DNA of 64,000 nt, from assembly GCF_963422355.1 (NCBI RefSeq), contig NC_085098.1:6071265-6135264 (forward strand), written 5' to 3'. Below, one piece after another: positions 24,403 to 37,043 of this stretch. This DNA comes from Corticium candelabrum (Eukaryota; Porifera; Homoscleromorpha; Homosclerophorida; Plakinidae). The position numbers and the translations under genes are program-made. The notes below the pieces were generated by a model. That model did no database searches. It saw only the letters and a list, made by a program, of their open reading frames with translations, and had not been told where the DNA came from. How positions within the stretch are numbered: the stretch's first letter is position 1; each line of letters begins with the position of its first letter.

Positions 24403-25033
24403 TTTTTAGCAACAATTGGTCCATCCTCTACGACCACATCATCAGCTTTATCAATGTACAGCAGAACTTGGATTCTTTTGCAAGAGTGTGTCTTCCAGAA
24501 CAAGGTCGTGTTTCTTTTGCTGTTGTGTTCCTTTGGAGCTAATGGTAGCTAAAAGGAATAATGAAAGCTCGCTGGTTGCCAAATGCAGATGTTTGGGTAA
24601 CTGTAATAGTCATGTCTAGTAATATGAACAAAGGAACACAGTGATAAGAGAGAATTGTTCCAACCAAACGCACTGACCAGTTGTCAATTTGCAGTACTTT
24701 ATGAGACTGCAGTATACTCTTACAGCAATACCTGTGTCTGTCCACCCTTTATCTATCTGTGCTTTGTCTATCTGTGGTTTCATAAAGAGTTGTTCTCACA
24801 CCAGAGGAATCAATCGTTGAAACTGCAGTAGCAGTAGCAGCAACACATTACCTGAACTCTTGATTGATCCTTACAGGTATGGCTTGAGTATGAAATGGAG
24901 TGGGTGCAGTACTGAGTTAGATATTTTGACAATTAAGACAAGCCACGATTTTGTTTAAAAAACGGCCATTGACCCAACAGCTCATTATCCAAAGCTCAGT
25001 AGCACTACAACAACAGTGAATAAACAAACGCTT
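24403..25033. other. Intergenic between convergent genes
   Basis: 3' flanks of transporter 3 and of the aminopeptidase gene. No open frame or repeat of note. Confidence 0.6.
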
Positions 25034-28000
25034 CTAAGACCTTTGTCTGTTGTGTACAGATTGAAGGAAAGTTGTGAGCCATGTATCCATTACCATTTCA
25101 TTGTCTCTTAGCCACCTTATGTTGCTTTTAATTTTCTCCAGTGCATGTGAAACCTCACTTGCACCAGCTCCACTCTCACGATGTGAAAAGAATGCTTTGA
25201 ACTGAGAAATGCAAGACATCATTAGTGTCAACCATCTGTGTTATAAATGCACTCACTTCTTCCATCTCAAAGTTAGTATTGAAATAGTTTGCAACATATC
25301 TTATCATACGGCCAAAAGAGAATGATCCGTCGCTGAACCTGAACAAACGACTGTCAACACACTGATTTTATTGATCGTAACAAGACCAACTTAGCAAACA
25401 GACTATCCCACTGACGTCGAACAAAGTCCCATGCTAAGTGACGACCTAGAGGGTTAAAGGACACGTATGCTATAACTGACACGCTGTCTTGAGTTCTGAT
25501 TTTCGTTTCATCGATAGAATACTCAAGAAATCTGCAACACAGTAGACTCAAACATCAGCAAACTAGCAACAGACAGACTGCTATCAACGAACAATGAAAA
25601 TACTCTGTATACTCTTGGTCTATTGTATGTACTGTAGTTCTATAAATGTGTACCTGCTTAATATCCATGGCTGTTTGGTCTCCGCTAAAGCTCTCAGACA
25701 AGCTCTCTTCTCATTAGGAACATCAGTCGTTTGAAAGAGCTTCCAAATAAACTCCCATTCATTTTCTCCGCCATGAGCCACTCCAGCCCCATACACTGCC
25801 CTGTGCAGGTCAGGAGGAATTCTAGAAGTGCACACAAATATTACAGTTTCAGTTACCTAATTGTGTCTGCAAGAGAGTAGTATACCTAGTGTTCTTGTTC
25901 ATGAAGTCACTGAAGATTGACCTTGCTTTCTGCATCATCGATATGTTTTGATACAGACAGTCATACTGCCAGCCTAAGTAGAGGATCTCTCCTCGCAACC
26001 GTCTAAACATGACTAAATATAATTATGACACAGTTGGGTTGCAAAGCAAACTACATTTCACCATAGTACATTCTGACTGACATTTTCAAGTATACTTATA
26101 TACTGTACCTCTCGATGTGAGTGTCATTAATACCCACTTCCCATCCAAGATAATCAGCAACAGGCTGCAGCAACTGGCACATAAATGCCTGCATATTCAC
26201 ACAAAATTGGACTGCTTAACACGAAAATGCACGGAAAATGTACACCTTGAATTTCCCAAATACAGGACTAGTGGCAAGCATATTTCCAATGTACACCAAA
26301 TCGCTTAAAGCTGCCGTCCAAGGCACATAATGCTGTTCATTGCCAAGATATTGAATGGTTTGCAACGCAACAGTCAGATCTAGCTGACTTGCTCTGAAAT
26401 TAAAGGATCATATATTTAAGTTTGACAGAGTCAAACGCTTCAGACTTGCCTTGAGAATGCAAATGCATCTGCAATCAAACCCGCTCTATCACGGGGACTG
26501 AAAACCTTTGTAATAATGCCTACCAGTTTCTTGTCAGTGAATTTAATTAACTAGACTACATACCAGATGGTTCAGCCGAAGTTGGGACGATAATTTATTC
26601 CACTTGTCAACAGTGTAGTTGACACGATAGTATCCCGTCTGGTTCACATTCACTTTGATCCATTTCATATTAGAATTGCCCAGTGGTATCTCTAGGAAAA
26701 ACAGATACTCGGAATTACATAGTCTTAGAGGCTGTGCAGTGCATATTATATATTAATTACATCACATCAAGCAACAACACTAAAACTACATGCATACTGA
26801 GTCAATATTGTGACGAGTACATTTTCTGTCTCAACTTGAGCTGTGCTTCCTTGACCCTGTGTACATACAATTCCAGATTCTATGATAACGCAAGTCACTG
26901 AGTGACTTCGTATCCGTTACAGACTCTGGGTGCCAAAGGCTGGTTGTAAACAAGTTACAATAATAAAACAAAAAGAATACTCTCAACAAGGCCAAAGTAA
27001 AAGGCTAGTATGTAATCTAGATAATGCCCCACTCTTAGGCCTATTATCCACGCAACCAAAAATTCAAGTAACCTGTTGTCGTCTTGTTAAGCCAGTGTAT
27101 CTTCGATGTTCCATCCATTGTGTCTGTGCGGTAAGTGATCGGAATACTCCAAATGTAGCTACATGCCAAACAAAGACCACAACATCCATATCACTTACTG
27201 TAAAGAAACACATAAAAATAACAAACTTGTATTTTGATGGGGGAGGTATTGATGTTTGATTAAGAAGGAAGTGCTTTTGATGCAGCATGATTATGTGGCC
27301 ATTCGAGGCTGCTTCCACATTGACAACTGGAAATCCGATCTGTTCAGTCCATGTGCTCATGATGTCAGCCACAGTTAGACCATCGTCCAGAGTTGTTGCC
27401 TGTGAGCAACAATTAGTCATAAGTATGACCATAGTAATGACTAAATTGCTTACATTATCCAAAGCATCAAGTAAATCTCCCGTCTCTGCATTACTGTACG
27501 CATGAGCGTTCAAGTATGACTGAGAACAAAACATCATTAAACTGAAGCATGCTATCTCTACACATAAGGACAGAACGCCTGTCTGTCGGTCACTACATAT
27601 ATTTCTTATACAAGACATTATTACAGTCTATGCTAAAAATCAGCACGTTCTAAGAGAACTAGGACCCAAGAGGTCCCTATGTACAACTAAGAGTCAAACA
27701 GTTGACAATAAGCTGTTAATCTGTCTGTCTGTCTGTCTGTCTGTCTGTCAATACATATATTTTCCATTTAATTCAAATGTTTACATCATGAGCAACCTAA
27801 CACTAACACAACAAGACCATTATGGTCTTGAAGCATACAAAATTACACTGCACAAACTACAATTTGACGTTCTAATCTCGCTATGCTAATAAGTTTGCTC
27901 AAGATGACTTTTCCATCTGTCTGTCTGTCTGTCTGTCTGTCCATCTGTCTGCTCAGCTATGCCATCCGCTTATGTTAGAAAATACAATCACTGCCACTGA

Positions 28001-31000
28001 TTCAGTTTACTGAAACATTGTCTAAATACTGAACATGTATGGTATTTGACAAGCTACTTGTCATTTGTAGATTCAATTATTGTCACTTTAATTAATTAAT
28101 TGCCTGTTTATATCTGATACATGTACGTGTACCAACATTGAGTCCTTGCAAAAAGTCTTCTTTTCCAATAAATTCATACAGCATTTGAAGAATCGAAGCA
28201 CCCTATCATAAACCACTTCTGTCGCATTCCAGTTGCATGCCAAGCACGATGTTCTTACCTTATCATACGAAATTGCATCAAATACACTGCTGATGTCAGC
28301 AGGAGTTTCAACAGTCACATCAATAGGGTGTGAACTAGCCAGGCTGTCAATAGAGTAAGCATACTCAACAGTATCAATAAAGAACTGATCATGCTGCAAG
28401 ACAAATAGCAACTGTAAGTTGATTTCACACGCTAGTTACTTCAATGTCCTTAAACACAAAATTGCCACACAACGCAACAATTAAATCCATTGTTTCATAA
28501 CTCTCACACAAACTCAGTATAAATGCCTTTCTTTACCGTTCAGTCTACTATGAGATTGGGATGCAGCATGTACCACTCGTGGTTTTAGCCAACTTGTTGG
28601 TACTGTACACAGAGCATCCAACATCACCCTGCATAGGCTTGTTTCAGTTTGGCAAGAAGGGCATGAATAGTATGGGTCTAAGAGAGCTGTCAATAGCACG
28701 TACATGTGTGTCGCCTGAAAGATTTCAAATATCCATCTTGCCCATTGCACAAATCATTATAATCACTGAAAAATCATATAAACTACAAAAACACTCTATT
28801 CTAATCAATTAATTAATTATTAATTATTGTTGTACATGTATGCAATTGTGCAAATTACATATATCAACCAATCAATAGTCAAGCGTAAGTCGAGACCATA
28901 ATCTAGTAATACTCACCATATGCCAACCTGAAGGAACTACATCCGTCCCAGTGTATTCAGTGCAACCACTCTCTGAATTACCGTGTTCCAGACAGCTGGC
29001 AACTCTCTCGGTTCCAACGTATTCAACATAGCTTGCAAAGCCCTCATTTAACCAAAGGTTATTCCACCATTTCATTGTCACTAAATTGCCAAACCACTGT
29101 TCAATACAAACATTGCCCTGATTACAACTAACATTTATCTAAAATCTGACTTATTTGATTCTAGACCTGATGTGCAAGCTCATGAGCAATGACAACAGCA
29201 ACCCGTTGTCTATTTGCTGATGACGACGTTTGAGGATCAAATAGCAAATCTGTTTCTCGATATGTGATCAGACCCCAATTCTCCATTGCACCAGCGGCAA
29301 AGTCAGGAATTGCAACTAGATCTGTGCAGATAACATTCAGTAGCACACACCTGATTTGCTATTAAATTCCAAATTTAATGTTTCAATTAAAGTAAACCTG
29401 ATGTCAACCAGTGTTTATTGTCTATAATTAAATCTACCGACAAACGGACAGATAGGAAAACACAAACACACAGATATAGACAAACAGGCAATATTTGAAA
29501 AATGACCAGATTCATGATAAACTGATGACTAAATACATAGACTATCTCCGTCTGTCTGTCAGATTTCAATTTGAAGAAAGCGTGGTTAAAGTGGATACCT
29601 AACTAAACAAACAATCTCTACAACTGTCAGTCTGTCTGTCTGTTTGTCTGTCTGTCTCAGTACATATATTTCCATTTAAATCAAACGTTTACATCATGAA
29701 CAACCTAACACAACAAGATCATTTCAGTCCTGAAGCATACAAAATCATACTGCACAAACTACATTTCGACGTTCTAATCTCGTTATGCTAATGAGTTTGT
29801 CTGAGACAACTTTTGCATTTGCAACACTGTAGAGTCACTGAAATAATTGATCACCACTTGGTCTTGAAGTCGGTCTCATTTCGTCTTCCTTCATCATCCC
29901 TTGCACTCTTTGCCAGCTTGTTCAAATATCTAACTGCTTGTTCGCCCCAACAGCCAAAATGTTCGAAAACAAGAGAAATGACCAATGGACAGGATCCTTC
30001 TGGCAGCATCTCAGAATTATACTTTGCCTCTTTCTTCTCCTCCAGTTTCATTGCTGCACTCCTTCTTCTCTGGAGGCTGCCTTCACTGAGTCCAAACACC
30101 ATGGATCAGCCAACAACACATCTAATTCAATGTCTGCATCTGAACCTGGGTCAAAAATGAGGATGTCCGACCTCTTGTCACTGTTGACGTACCTGTATGT
30201 ATGTATGTATGTATGTATGTATGTATTATGTATGTCTGTCTGTCTGTCTGTCCGTCCGTCTGCCAAGTGTGTCTGTGTCATACTGACAGGCTTCAGCAAC
30301 AACCAGCATCAAGAACAACACACCATTAGGATAATACAAGTATCAGTAAACGATCAAAGCCCTCAAACCATTGTACCTTGCTTGGGAAGAGGGTACTGTA
30401 TACCAAAGAACTCTTCATAATAGTCAATAATCAATGAACCACAATAGAGTGCCCACGACGTTTGGTTAATCAAATCAGGACGAGCCCACACTCTTACCTA
30501 TAATACAAAACCCTAATTTACTACTTATATCATTATATACAACTGCAAATAACAAGCTTACTGTAATATTGGAGCGAGTGGTCGTCTCAACAAAGTCAAA
30601 GTCACTCACAATGAACGCCACGAGATAAGTGCTCATCTTTGGCGACTTCATGAAATGAGCACGTACCAGCCCGCCACTGAGCGTCTCATTCCACCAGGTA
30701 GGCATGTTCGATTGCACCTTATGCTGCCGAGGGTCGTACACGATGCTGATGTTAAAATGAGCCTTCATAGCCGGTTCGTCAAAGCAGGGAAACGCAGCAC
30801 GAGCATCAGTTGCTTCAAACTGAGTCGTAGCAATAACACTGACACAATACAAACAAGCATGCACTTTCATACAATGCACCTTAAAACAATAAATTGTAAA
30901 TATATCTGGTAACCTTGTATATAGTACGCAGGCCTGTAGGAAGCATTTCAAAAGTGGTCTGGCCTAATGCGCACTAAGAGGGTGTGGTCCAAGGATAGTC

Positions 31001-32082
31001 TGCCAAGCAGCATACTGGTATCTAATAGTCTATTGCATAATGGTTCTTGAATAATTACTCTCGTTTACCATCAATTACTGTAATAGGTCAATGACCTGGG
31101 AGCAGCGTACATAGCAATTAAGTCAAATGCTATAATTTGCTTTGATTTGAACTATAAATATATGAGTTATTTAATCACCTATATTTTCAACCGAAAGTTT
31201 CGAGCAATCGTCGATTGTCCGAAGTACAGTTTTGAAAGGTAGTCCAGCCAAAATAAATGGACTGACCACACTGGTTCCTACAGCCCTGGTACAAATACTT
31301 TATAGTAACAGTTTTAGTTATTATTATTTAGTAAACTATTTAAACTTTAAATCATCATAAATTGCTTACTGTGTCTTCCCATCTTTGCTTCTGTACTTGC
31401 TTCTGTAGAATCCGGCCAAACCCACGCTCAGTCTGCTCTGCCAGTGAAATACCAGCCGAGCTGTTGTCCCACCATTGAGAACTCCATCTAATTTCATTAC
31501 ATAGAACTGAGTTGATTTGACAAAGAATGGCGTTTCATAAGTAATGTCTGTTCCATTGCTGTCTTGCACGGTTGAATAAGTGATGTTCATGTCTCTTGCA
31601 TGGACTATGACCACATTTGTTGTTTGATTCACCTTCACTTCAATCACAACGTTTCCCTCTACCGTTTCGCTAGCTAAGTCTGGATGCACATTTACCACAT
31701 AGTCTGTAGGAACAATATCACCTGGAAGGCGTATTTCATTCCAAACAAAATGCTCTTTGGTAGCAGGTAATGTGCTGCTAGGTCGTTCTGATGTAGGTGT
31801 TGTAGGTTCCTCTGTTATCTTTTCTGCAGTCGTTTGTCTGGTGTGCGAACGAGTGGCTACAACTATTAGAGCAGCAAGCAGACTGATGGACAAAACACAG
31901 AGAAACGTGATGACAAGAGGAAGGCAACGGACTCTGAGCCGTCGACTGTTTGGCAGATTGTATTTCCTAGTTGACGACAGTTTTCCATTTGTCGTCGTTA
32001 GATCCTCAAGAAATTGCGTGTCTTCAAACTCAATGTCCGATTCGGATGTTACGACGGCCATGATCGAATTAGTTCGACGCAA
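25034..32082 (-). CDS. M1-family zinc aminopeptidase, type II membrane protein (ANPEP/LNPEP/ERAP-like)
   Basis: It removes N-terminal residues from peptides outside the cell or in the secretory path. About 19 exons; the clear ones are 31370-32082, 30562-30838, 30377-30497, 29167-29321 and 28917-29096. Further exons follow near 28259-28394, 28134-28201, 27453-27521, 27216-27402, 27068-27152, 26565-26693, 26452-26505, 26255-26393, 26108-26188, 25887-26002, 25654-25822, 25391-25533, 25256-25340 and 25034-25203. Domains: cytoplasmic tail with an acidic patch, one membrane helix ([20 protein letters not shown]), a Thr/Ser/Pro stalk, the N-terminal M1 domain ([20 protein letters not shown]), the exopeptidase motif GAMENWG, the zinc site HELAHQ then [12 protein letters not shown] 18 residues on, and an ERAP1_C-like helical domain. 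The start is either the ATG at 32082 or the one at 32061 (MAVVTSESD); the second seems as likely. After the zinc site there is an extra Cys-containing loop ([15 protein letters not shown]). LINE fragments lie in two introns. Confidence 0.9.
27718..27955 (-). mobile_element. LINE family A, copy 2 (3' end only)
   Basis: Only the 3' untranslated stretch (about 27750-27905, matching 2020-2170) is present, with (TCTG)n on both sides. Lies in an aminopeptidase intron. Confidence 0.7.
29622..30262 (-). mobile_element. LINE family A, copy 3 (5'-truncated)
   Basis: Same order as copy 1 at roughly 90% identity by eye: (CAGA)n tail at 29622-29656, untranslated stretch to about 29820, then the coding end on the minus strand with [32 protein letters not shown] and [14 protein letters not shown]. 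The coding part is interrupted. The 5' end stops at another tetranucleotide tract (30193-30262). In the aminopeptidase intron between the exons at 29167-29321 and 30377-30497. Confidence 0.75.
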
Positions 32083-32333
32083 TGCCCGGATAAACTCGGA
32101 ATTAAATACTCTACAATTTTAGATTTACTTGAATGGGCTTTAGTAACCTCATGTGAACCAACCAAGTGTATTTAATGTAATCCACCATGCAAAGAAACTA
32201 CTTGTAATAATGAACTCTTGCTGCCGTACATGTACCACATTGTTGAAATATTAATTAATTAACTAATAAACTTAGTCATGACTGAAACGCGTTCAAGATC
32301 ATAAAACTACAATTTATCACTAGACTACACTAC

Positions 32334-33484
32334 CTACACAGATCCACTAGTACTATTAGAATACTCATCTGTCAGAGAATCCAATTCCTGCAAAACCTAC
32401 ACACAATTGAAAATTTTGAGAACAAGGCACACCGATCTATCATAACAATAGTGTGCCAGTCAATGCAGACCACAATAACAACATACCTGTGAAGACGAGG
32501 GTCTCTCGTGCCTATCATAATGCGTGCAGCGTACCCCAATGTCAAACAACCTTCTAGCTAGCTCAGAAGGCCAAGCGGCCTTCGGATCAGCCATATGTGA
32601 CAATCCAGATCCCTTGTCACTGTCTTTGAGATACGTGATCTGATTTAATTAAATACTAAATCAATGCGTTGCACTATGTATTGCCAAACAGCTCAAACTT
32701 ACGAGGTCTTGTTTATGCCTCCTGGAGTATGGTGGCAAGCCGGTCAGAATCTCAAACAACACCTAATTCGAAAGCTGAATTGTACACAAAATGTACAACC
32801 AAACAGATGAAGACTGACCATGCCAAATGAGTAACTATCACTTCTTGTGCTGAAAATGCCTTTGAAAGCTTCGGGTGGCATATAACACCGTGTTCCTACT
32901 GTTGTGGAACCACTCTCCATGAAACTAGCATCTGGTTCTTCGGGAAACTCTCCACGACACGATAATCCAAAATCTGTCAAAACTGCAGTGAGATCTGGTA
33001 GTAGTAAAATGTTGCTACTAAACAGTGACACAAAGAGATAGTTTTGACATAATTAATAAAACAGAATTGATTTGCTTGCCTCTTGACATCGCGATGAATG
33101 ATAGGTGGTGAGAAGGCAGTGTGAATGTGATCCAATGCTTTGGCTACATCAGTGGAAATCTTTAATCGATCTTGCCACAATACTTGTGATGATTTCTCCT
33201 GTAGAATTAGCCATTAAGTATTACAGCAACCCACAATATGAAACCCACGATATCAAACGCAAACATCACGATAAAAAAATTAGTTAGACAAAACATCACA
33301 CTGACCATTGATAACAATTCTGTCACCGTTCCACCATCAATGTATTGATATACTAAACACAGCTGTGGACCATCAGTACTCCACCCCAATGGTGTTACTA
33401 TGTTTTCATGAGCTGGATAGCTATAAAGAAACAATGCACATGTGACTCATTTGCAAGACACAGCACGCGCGTGTGCACGCACGT

Positions 33485-33524
<40 letters not shown>

Positions 33525-35186
33525 TTAATTAAAACAATACAGTAACTGACTAAGAACGATACTGCTCATTACTAAACATATTTTCCTCACAATGTCAATA
33601 ACGAAAGCTCATTTGTAAACTGTTTCTTTGACAGACGCTTTGATGACTTTCTATCAGATCGTGCCTGAAAATGTTGACGATTATAAATTGTTCCTCACCA
33701 ATTAAATTGTGAGCAATACCGATTTCAATCGTTTCACTGCTACAATCTGTTCATCCAAGATGGCATAGAAAACCTCACCAAACGTACCAGTAGCAATCAG
33801 AGCCCCACCATCTTTTCTCAGCTTCGAGTCAAAGTTGCCAGTAGCTCTCGTGAGAGTTTGGTAAGAATAGTTACAACCAGTGCCCATGGCAGAAGAGCTT
33901 TCACTGACCTAAAATGAATAGCAATTTATCTGTTAAATTCGCATTGTATGATTTCAAAGTACATTGAAATCGCCAATGACAACAGAGTCTACATGTTCGA
34001 ATGTAGAAGCACACAGAGTAGAACATAAATTCTTGCTATTAGTTTAATGGCTAATCAAAATCTCCTTTACTTGAAAGGCACATGTCTACATGTATCCAAA
34101 ATAAATCAGTTAGATGACCCAAGACTTTACTGAATTAACCAAATTCCAATCTCTCATCAACGTATATTGGATATTCCACACAGATAGTGTACGGCCTTAA
34201 CAACTACAGACTCACATGCTTTGTAAACATGCAAGCATACCAGTTAATGTATATAACAATAATAATCAGTAAATTTTGGAACAATGTTAATTAATTAATT
34301 TACATATTATTACATACTCTTAATTCACCCACACTCTAGACATATTCATGTTCATTTCTATTATAACTCTATTAGTTAACCACTGCCACTACAATCACAC
34401 AATAATATTCTATTGCAGCATCCTATTAGATATAATTAGGTTACCACCAAAAACTACTAGACATTAATATTACTGGTAATTACAACTTGCCTGCAGCTGA
34501 TTATGTAGTGAAGAAGTACAATAATCATCTCTTTTGGGTATGTTGTTGTCCTCTAGTTGATGAATATCTGGTACATTGGTATCGATGATACTTTCAGCGC
34601 TAAGGCTTTTATATTTCACTTCACTAGCTTGAGCATCACTCAAAATACACCTAACGCGTTCTAATAGCTTATCTTGAAACCTCTCAGACTGCTGATGACT
34701 ATCTTGAAACCTCTCCGACGCCTGATGACTAATACCACGCTCATCACCTTCAGGTTCATCATCTCCTCTGTCATCATTCTCATCATCATTATCACCATGT
34801 TTGTTGGCAGGCTCCTGTCTATTTTCGTTGTATGTTGCACCTAGGACTTGACTATCATGTCCACTAAGCGAGAAGAATCTACTCCTACCGTTCAAGTTTG
34901 ACGTTGGTTTAGCAGAAATTGAAGATGGCTTGTCAGGGCGGTCTTCATGACGATTTTCCACTGCTGGTTCATAACGTGAATAACTCTTATGATACGTTTC
35001 TCTTCCACGAAACTTGTAGAATGCAAAAAATATTACGCATAGCAGTAGTAGATAAAAATACAATAATTTATCTAATTCTACAGCTACTGTGGGCAAAAAA
35101 TACGTCAATTGAGCCCGAATAACGGACAGAAATTCTTTAGCAACTCCACACGAATGTTCGTTATTCAAACTGTTGTAATTGATCAT
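32334..35186 (-). CDS. Transmembrane IRAK/Pelle-like protein kinase
   Basis: Nine exons: 34491-35186, 33720-33908, 33591-33664, 33306-33420, 33080-33198, 32819-33017, 32703-32762, 32487-32639, 32334-32396, adding to 556 codons in one frame. The N-terminus of about 40 residues has no clear signal peptide. One membrane helix follows (LLYFYLLLLCVIFFAFYKF), then a polar, Asp/Glu-rich linker of about 170 residues. The kinase domain begins SYQTLTRATGNFD, like IRAK and plant receptor-like kinases. Catalytic motifs look complete: GTFGEVFYA, VAVKRLK, a Glu in helix C (QFTNELSLL), HRDVKSSNILLL, TDFGLS, GTRCYMPPEAF and SDSYSFGM. Two introns appear to use GC donors (after 34491 and after 33080). Known IRAK/Pelle proteins have a death domain and no membrane helix; none was seen here. 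It is likely an active Ser/Thr kinase in membrane signalling. Head to head with the ankyrin/pseudokinase region. Confidence 0.85.
33483..33522. repeat. (CA)n microsatellite
   Basis: Short CA run in an intron of the kinase gene. Confidence 0.9.
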
Positions 35187-35403
35187 TGCCTAGATACGCA
35201 TGCCCTGTATTCACGCATGCGCACATTTATTTGTTTCCCGTCTAGGTCCCGTACTCTTTACCCCACTTGTTAGCTACACTTGTACATATTTGTAGCGTCT
35301 ACAGCGCTATGCATCAGTATTGCCAAGGGCAAGTTCACGCTTACTCAATACTATTGGCACTTGTACATACACAAGTGTGATTCAAGGTCATTCATTTGTG
35401 TGA
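35187..35403. promoter_or_regulatory. Putative shared promoter region of divergent genes
   Basis: Only about 200 bp separates the start codon of the membrane kinase (minus, 35186) from the first possible coding exon on the plus strand. This suggests a shared promoter, but I see no definite motif. Confidence 0.3.
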
Positions 35404-35404
35404 G

Positions 35405-35488
35405 CGCTTTCTACCTAGTAGTAGTAGTGGGCTCCATTGCCATTCCAATTGCTGCGTGCTTTGGTATCTACCAATGTCAAGCTAGAAA
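35405..35488 (+). CDS. Possible membrane-helix exon of the ankyrin gene
   Basis: An open stretch encoding AFYLVVVVGSIAIPIAACFG and then IYQCQARK is a textbook membrane helix with a basic stop. Splicing from a GT at 35489 into the ankyrin exon at 36520 keeps the frame. An upstream ATG (35312) followed by a possible GC donor would also fit in phase, giving an N-terminus of only about eight residues. Both junctions are weak matches to consensus, so this exon and its link are tentative. If right, the ankyrin proteins here are membrane-anchored, like the neighbouring kinase. Confidence 0.3.
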
Positions 35489-36519
35489 ACGTTGATTACG
35501 CGAGTTTACCAGATGGAAGGTAAGAGCTATAGCACTGTGATTGCAAAAATAAGTTAATTAATTAATTAACTATTACAGTACAATTGTAATACGGTATATT
35601 GTCATCATATTACATTAATTCAATTGACCAATTTGATTGTAATTTTTATCTCTAGTCTACAGTTGTGCAGCCTGTAGCTGCAGATCTAGGACATGCATGC
35701 CTATACGTACTGCTAACAGACAATAAGCAGATTGAGACTTAATTTGGACATTGGCTGCTTAGATACAAGAACTAGCAGACCGTATTTGTATTAGAACTAT
35801 TGTCTACATGTATGAATTAATGTGTGGAGTTTCCTACATTGCTGGTGCTAGTTGTCAATCATAGTGTTATGCATATGCATATACTGACTGATCCCAGATG
35901 AGTCACGTAATACTGACTGACGTATGTGTTGTTATCAACTCGTGAGCGTCTGGTCAATGACGAGGTGGAACTTGCTGTACGAGTACCTGTACCTGATCAT
36001 ATAATTGTTTCATGCTGACTAGATGTACAGACATCTAAACTGTTCATCGATCTACTCTAGAGTGCAATATTAGTCCTAATAAAAATTACTTAATTTATAA
36101 TTAATTCATAACCACCAGTCTGCACAGAGAGTACATAAGTTAGTATCCGACTTCTCTAAGATCCTTTAATTCAAGTAGACCACTATCAAGTTATCATCTG
36201 TTTGACTGCACTCACTGCAAATATTTGTTAATAGTTAAGCATGATTAGCAAATAGTACCGTTATAAGTTATTGAAAATATGACAAAGTCGACTGCGTAGC
36301 TTCAAATTATCAAGTTGGTTAATGGTCACTTTCCACGTCCACTTCCATGCAATTGCCAATCACGTGCACTTGTAGTCACAGTGACAAACATTATTTAAAA
36401 ATAAAAATAGTGTACACGCATGCTTGCATGAGTAAATAAATGTATAGATACAGCATGCAACACTGCAACAGCACCATTATATAAGCATAGTAGCGGCAAC
36501 TTTGTTGTCTGTCGTACAG

Positions 36520-37043
36520 GCTCATTTGAAAAGAAGCTTATTTCAGCTGCTACTGCAGGAAATCTTGCATCTCTGCGAGATCTCATCGATCAAGGAGCTT
36601 ACATTGATTGGCAGGATGGACAGGGTGACACTGCATTGATTACTGCAGCAAGAGAGCGCCACATCGAAGTTTGCAGAGAACTGCTGAGATATGGAGCAGA
36701 CACTGCAAAGACAAATCGATGGGGAAGTACAGCCATTCACGTAGCTAGTGGCTATGGGCACAGACAGATTGTACAGCTGTTGGCATCCAGTGGGTCGGAT
36801 GTGAACTGGATGGACATTGCTGGCAACACCCCAAGTCACTGTGCTGCTTATTGGGAACGAATTGGTGTTCTGGAAGATCTGTACAATAATGGAGCTGATT
36901 GGTGTATACAAAATACAGAGGGCAAAGATGTGCTGCAGTCTGCAGAAGCGGAGAAGAAATTTATGTCAGTTCAGCTGATCAATTCTATACTAAGAGCAGC
37001 CAGATCTCGAACCTCCAAGCAGCAGTTAAAAATCGGTCACTAA
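36520..37043 (+). CDS. Ankyrin-repeat exon, block 1 (ends in a stop)
   Basis: Open from a good acceptor (GTCGTACAG before 36520) to TAA at 37043, 174 codons. It has four ankyrin repeats, e.g. GDTALITAARERHIEVCREL, GSTAIHVASGYGHRQIVQLL and GNTPSHCAAYWERIGVLEDL. It is a close paralogue of the first exon of the gene at 39385-41515, with the same acceptor phase and the same repeat order. Where that exon has a splice donor, this one reads on about 20 residues to a stop. It may be a separate short ankyrin gene or an alternative 3' exon giving an ankyrin-only product. Confidence 0.65.

Noticed and set aside
31165-31290. Possible extra exon in the aminopeptidase gene
   Set aside because: Exon 1 (to 31370) joins the exon at 30838 in phase, giving the normal M1 sequence; this stretch would interrupt it.
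34470-34493. Kinase gene ending in ASCNYQ as a short membrane protein with no kinase
   Set aside because: A GC donor at 34490 joins the first exon in phase to the kinase exons, and the joined frame is complete.
35405-35521. Use of the strong donor at 35521 to join the membrane-helix exon to the ankyrin exon
   Set aside because: The helix frame hits a stop before it, and the other frame joins the ankyrin exon out of phase.
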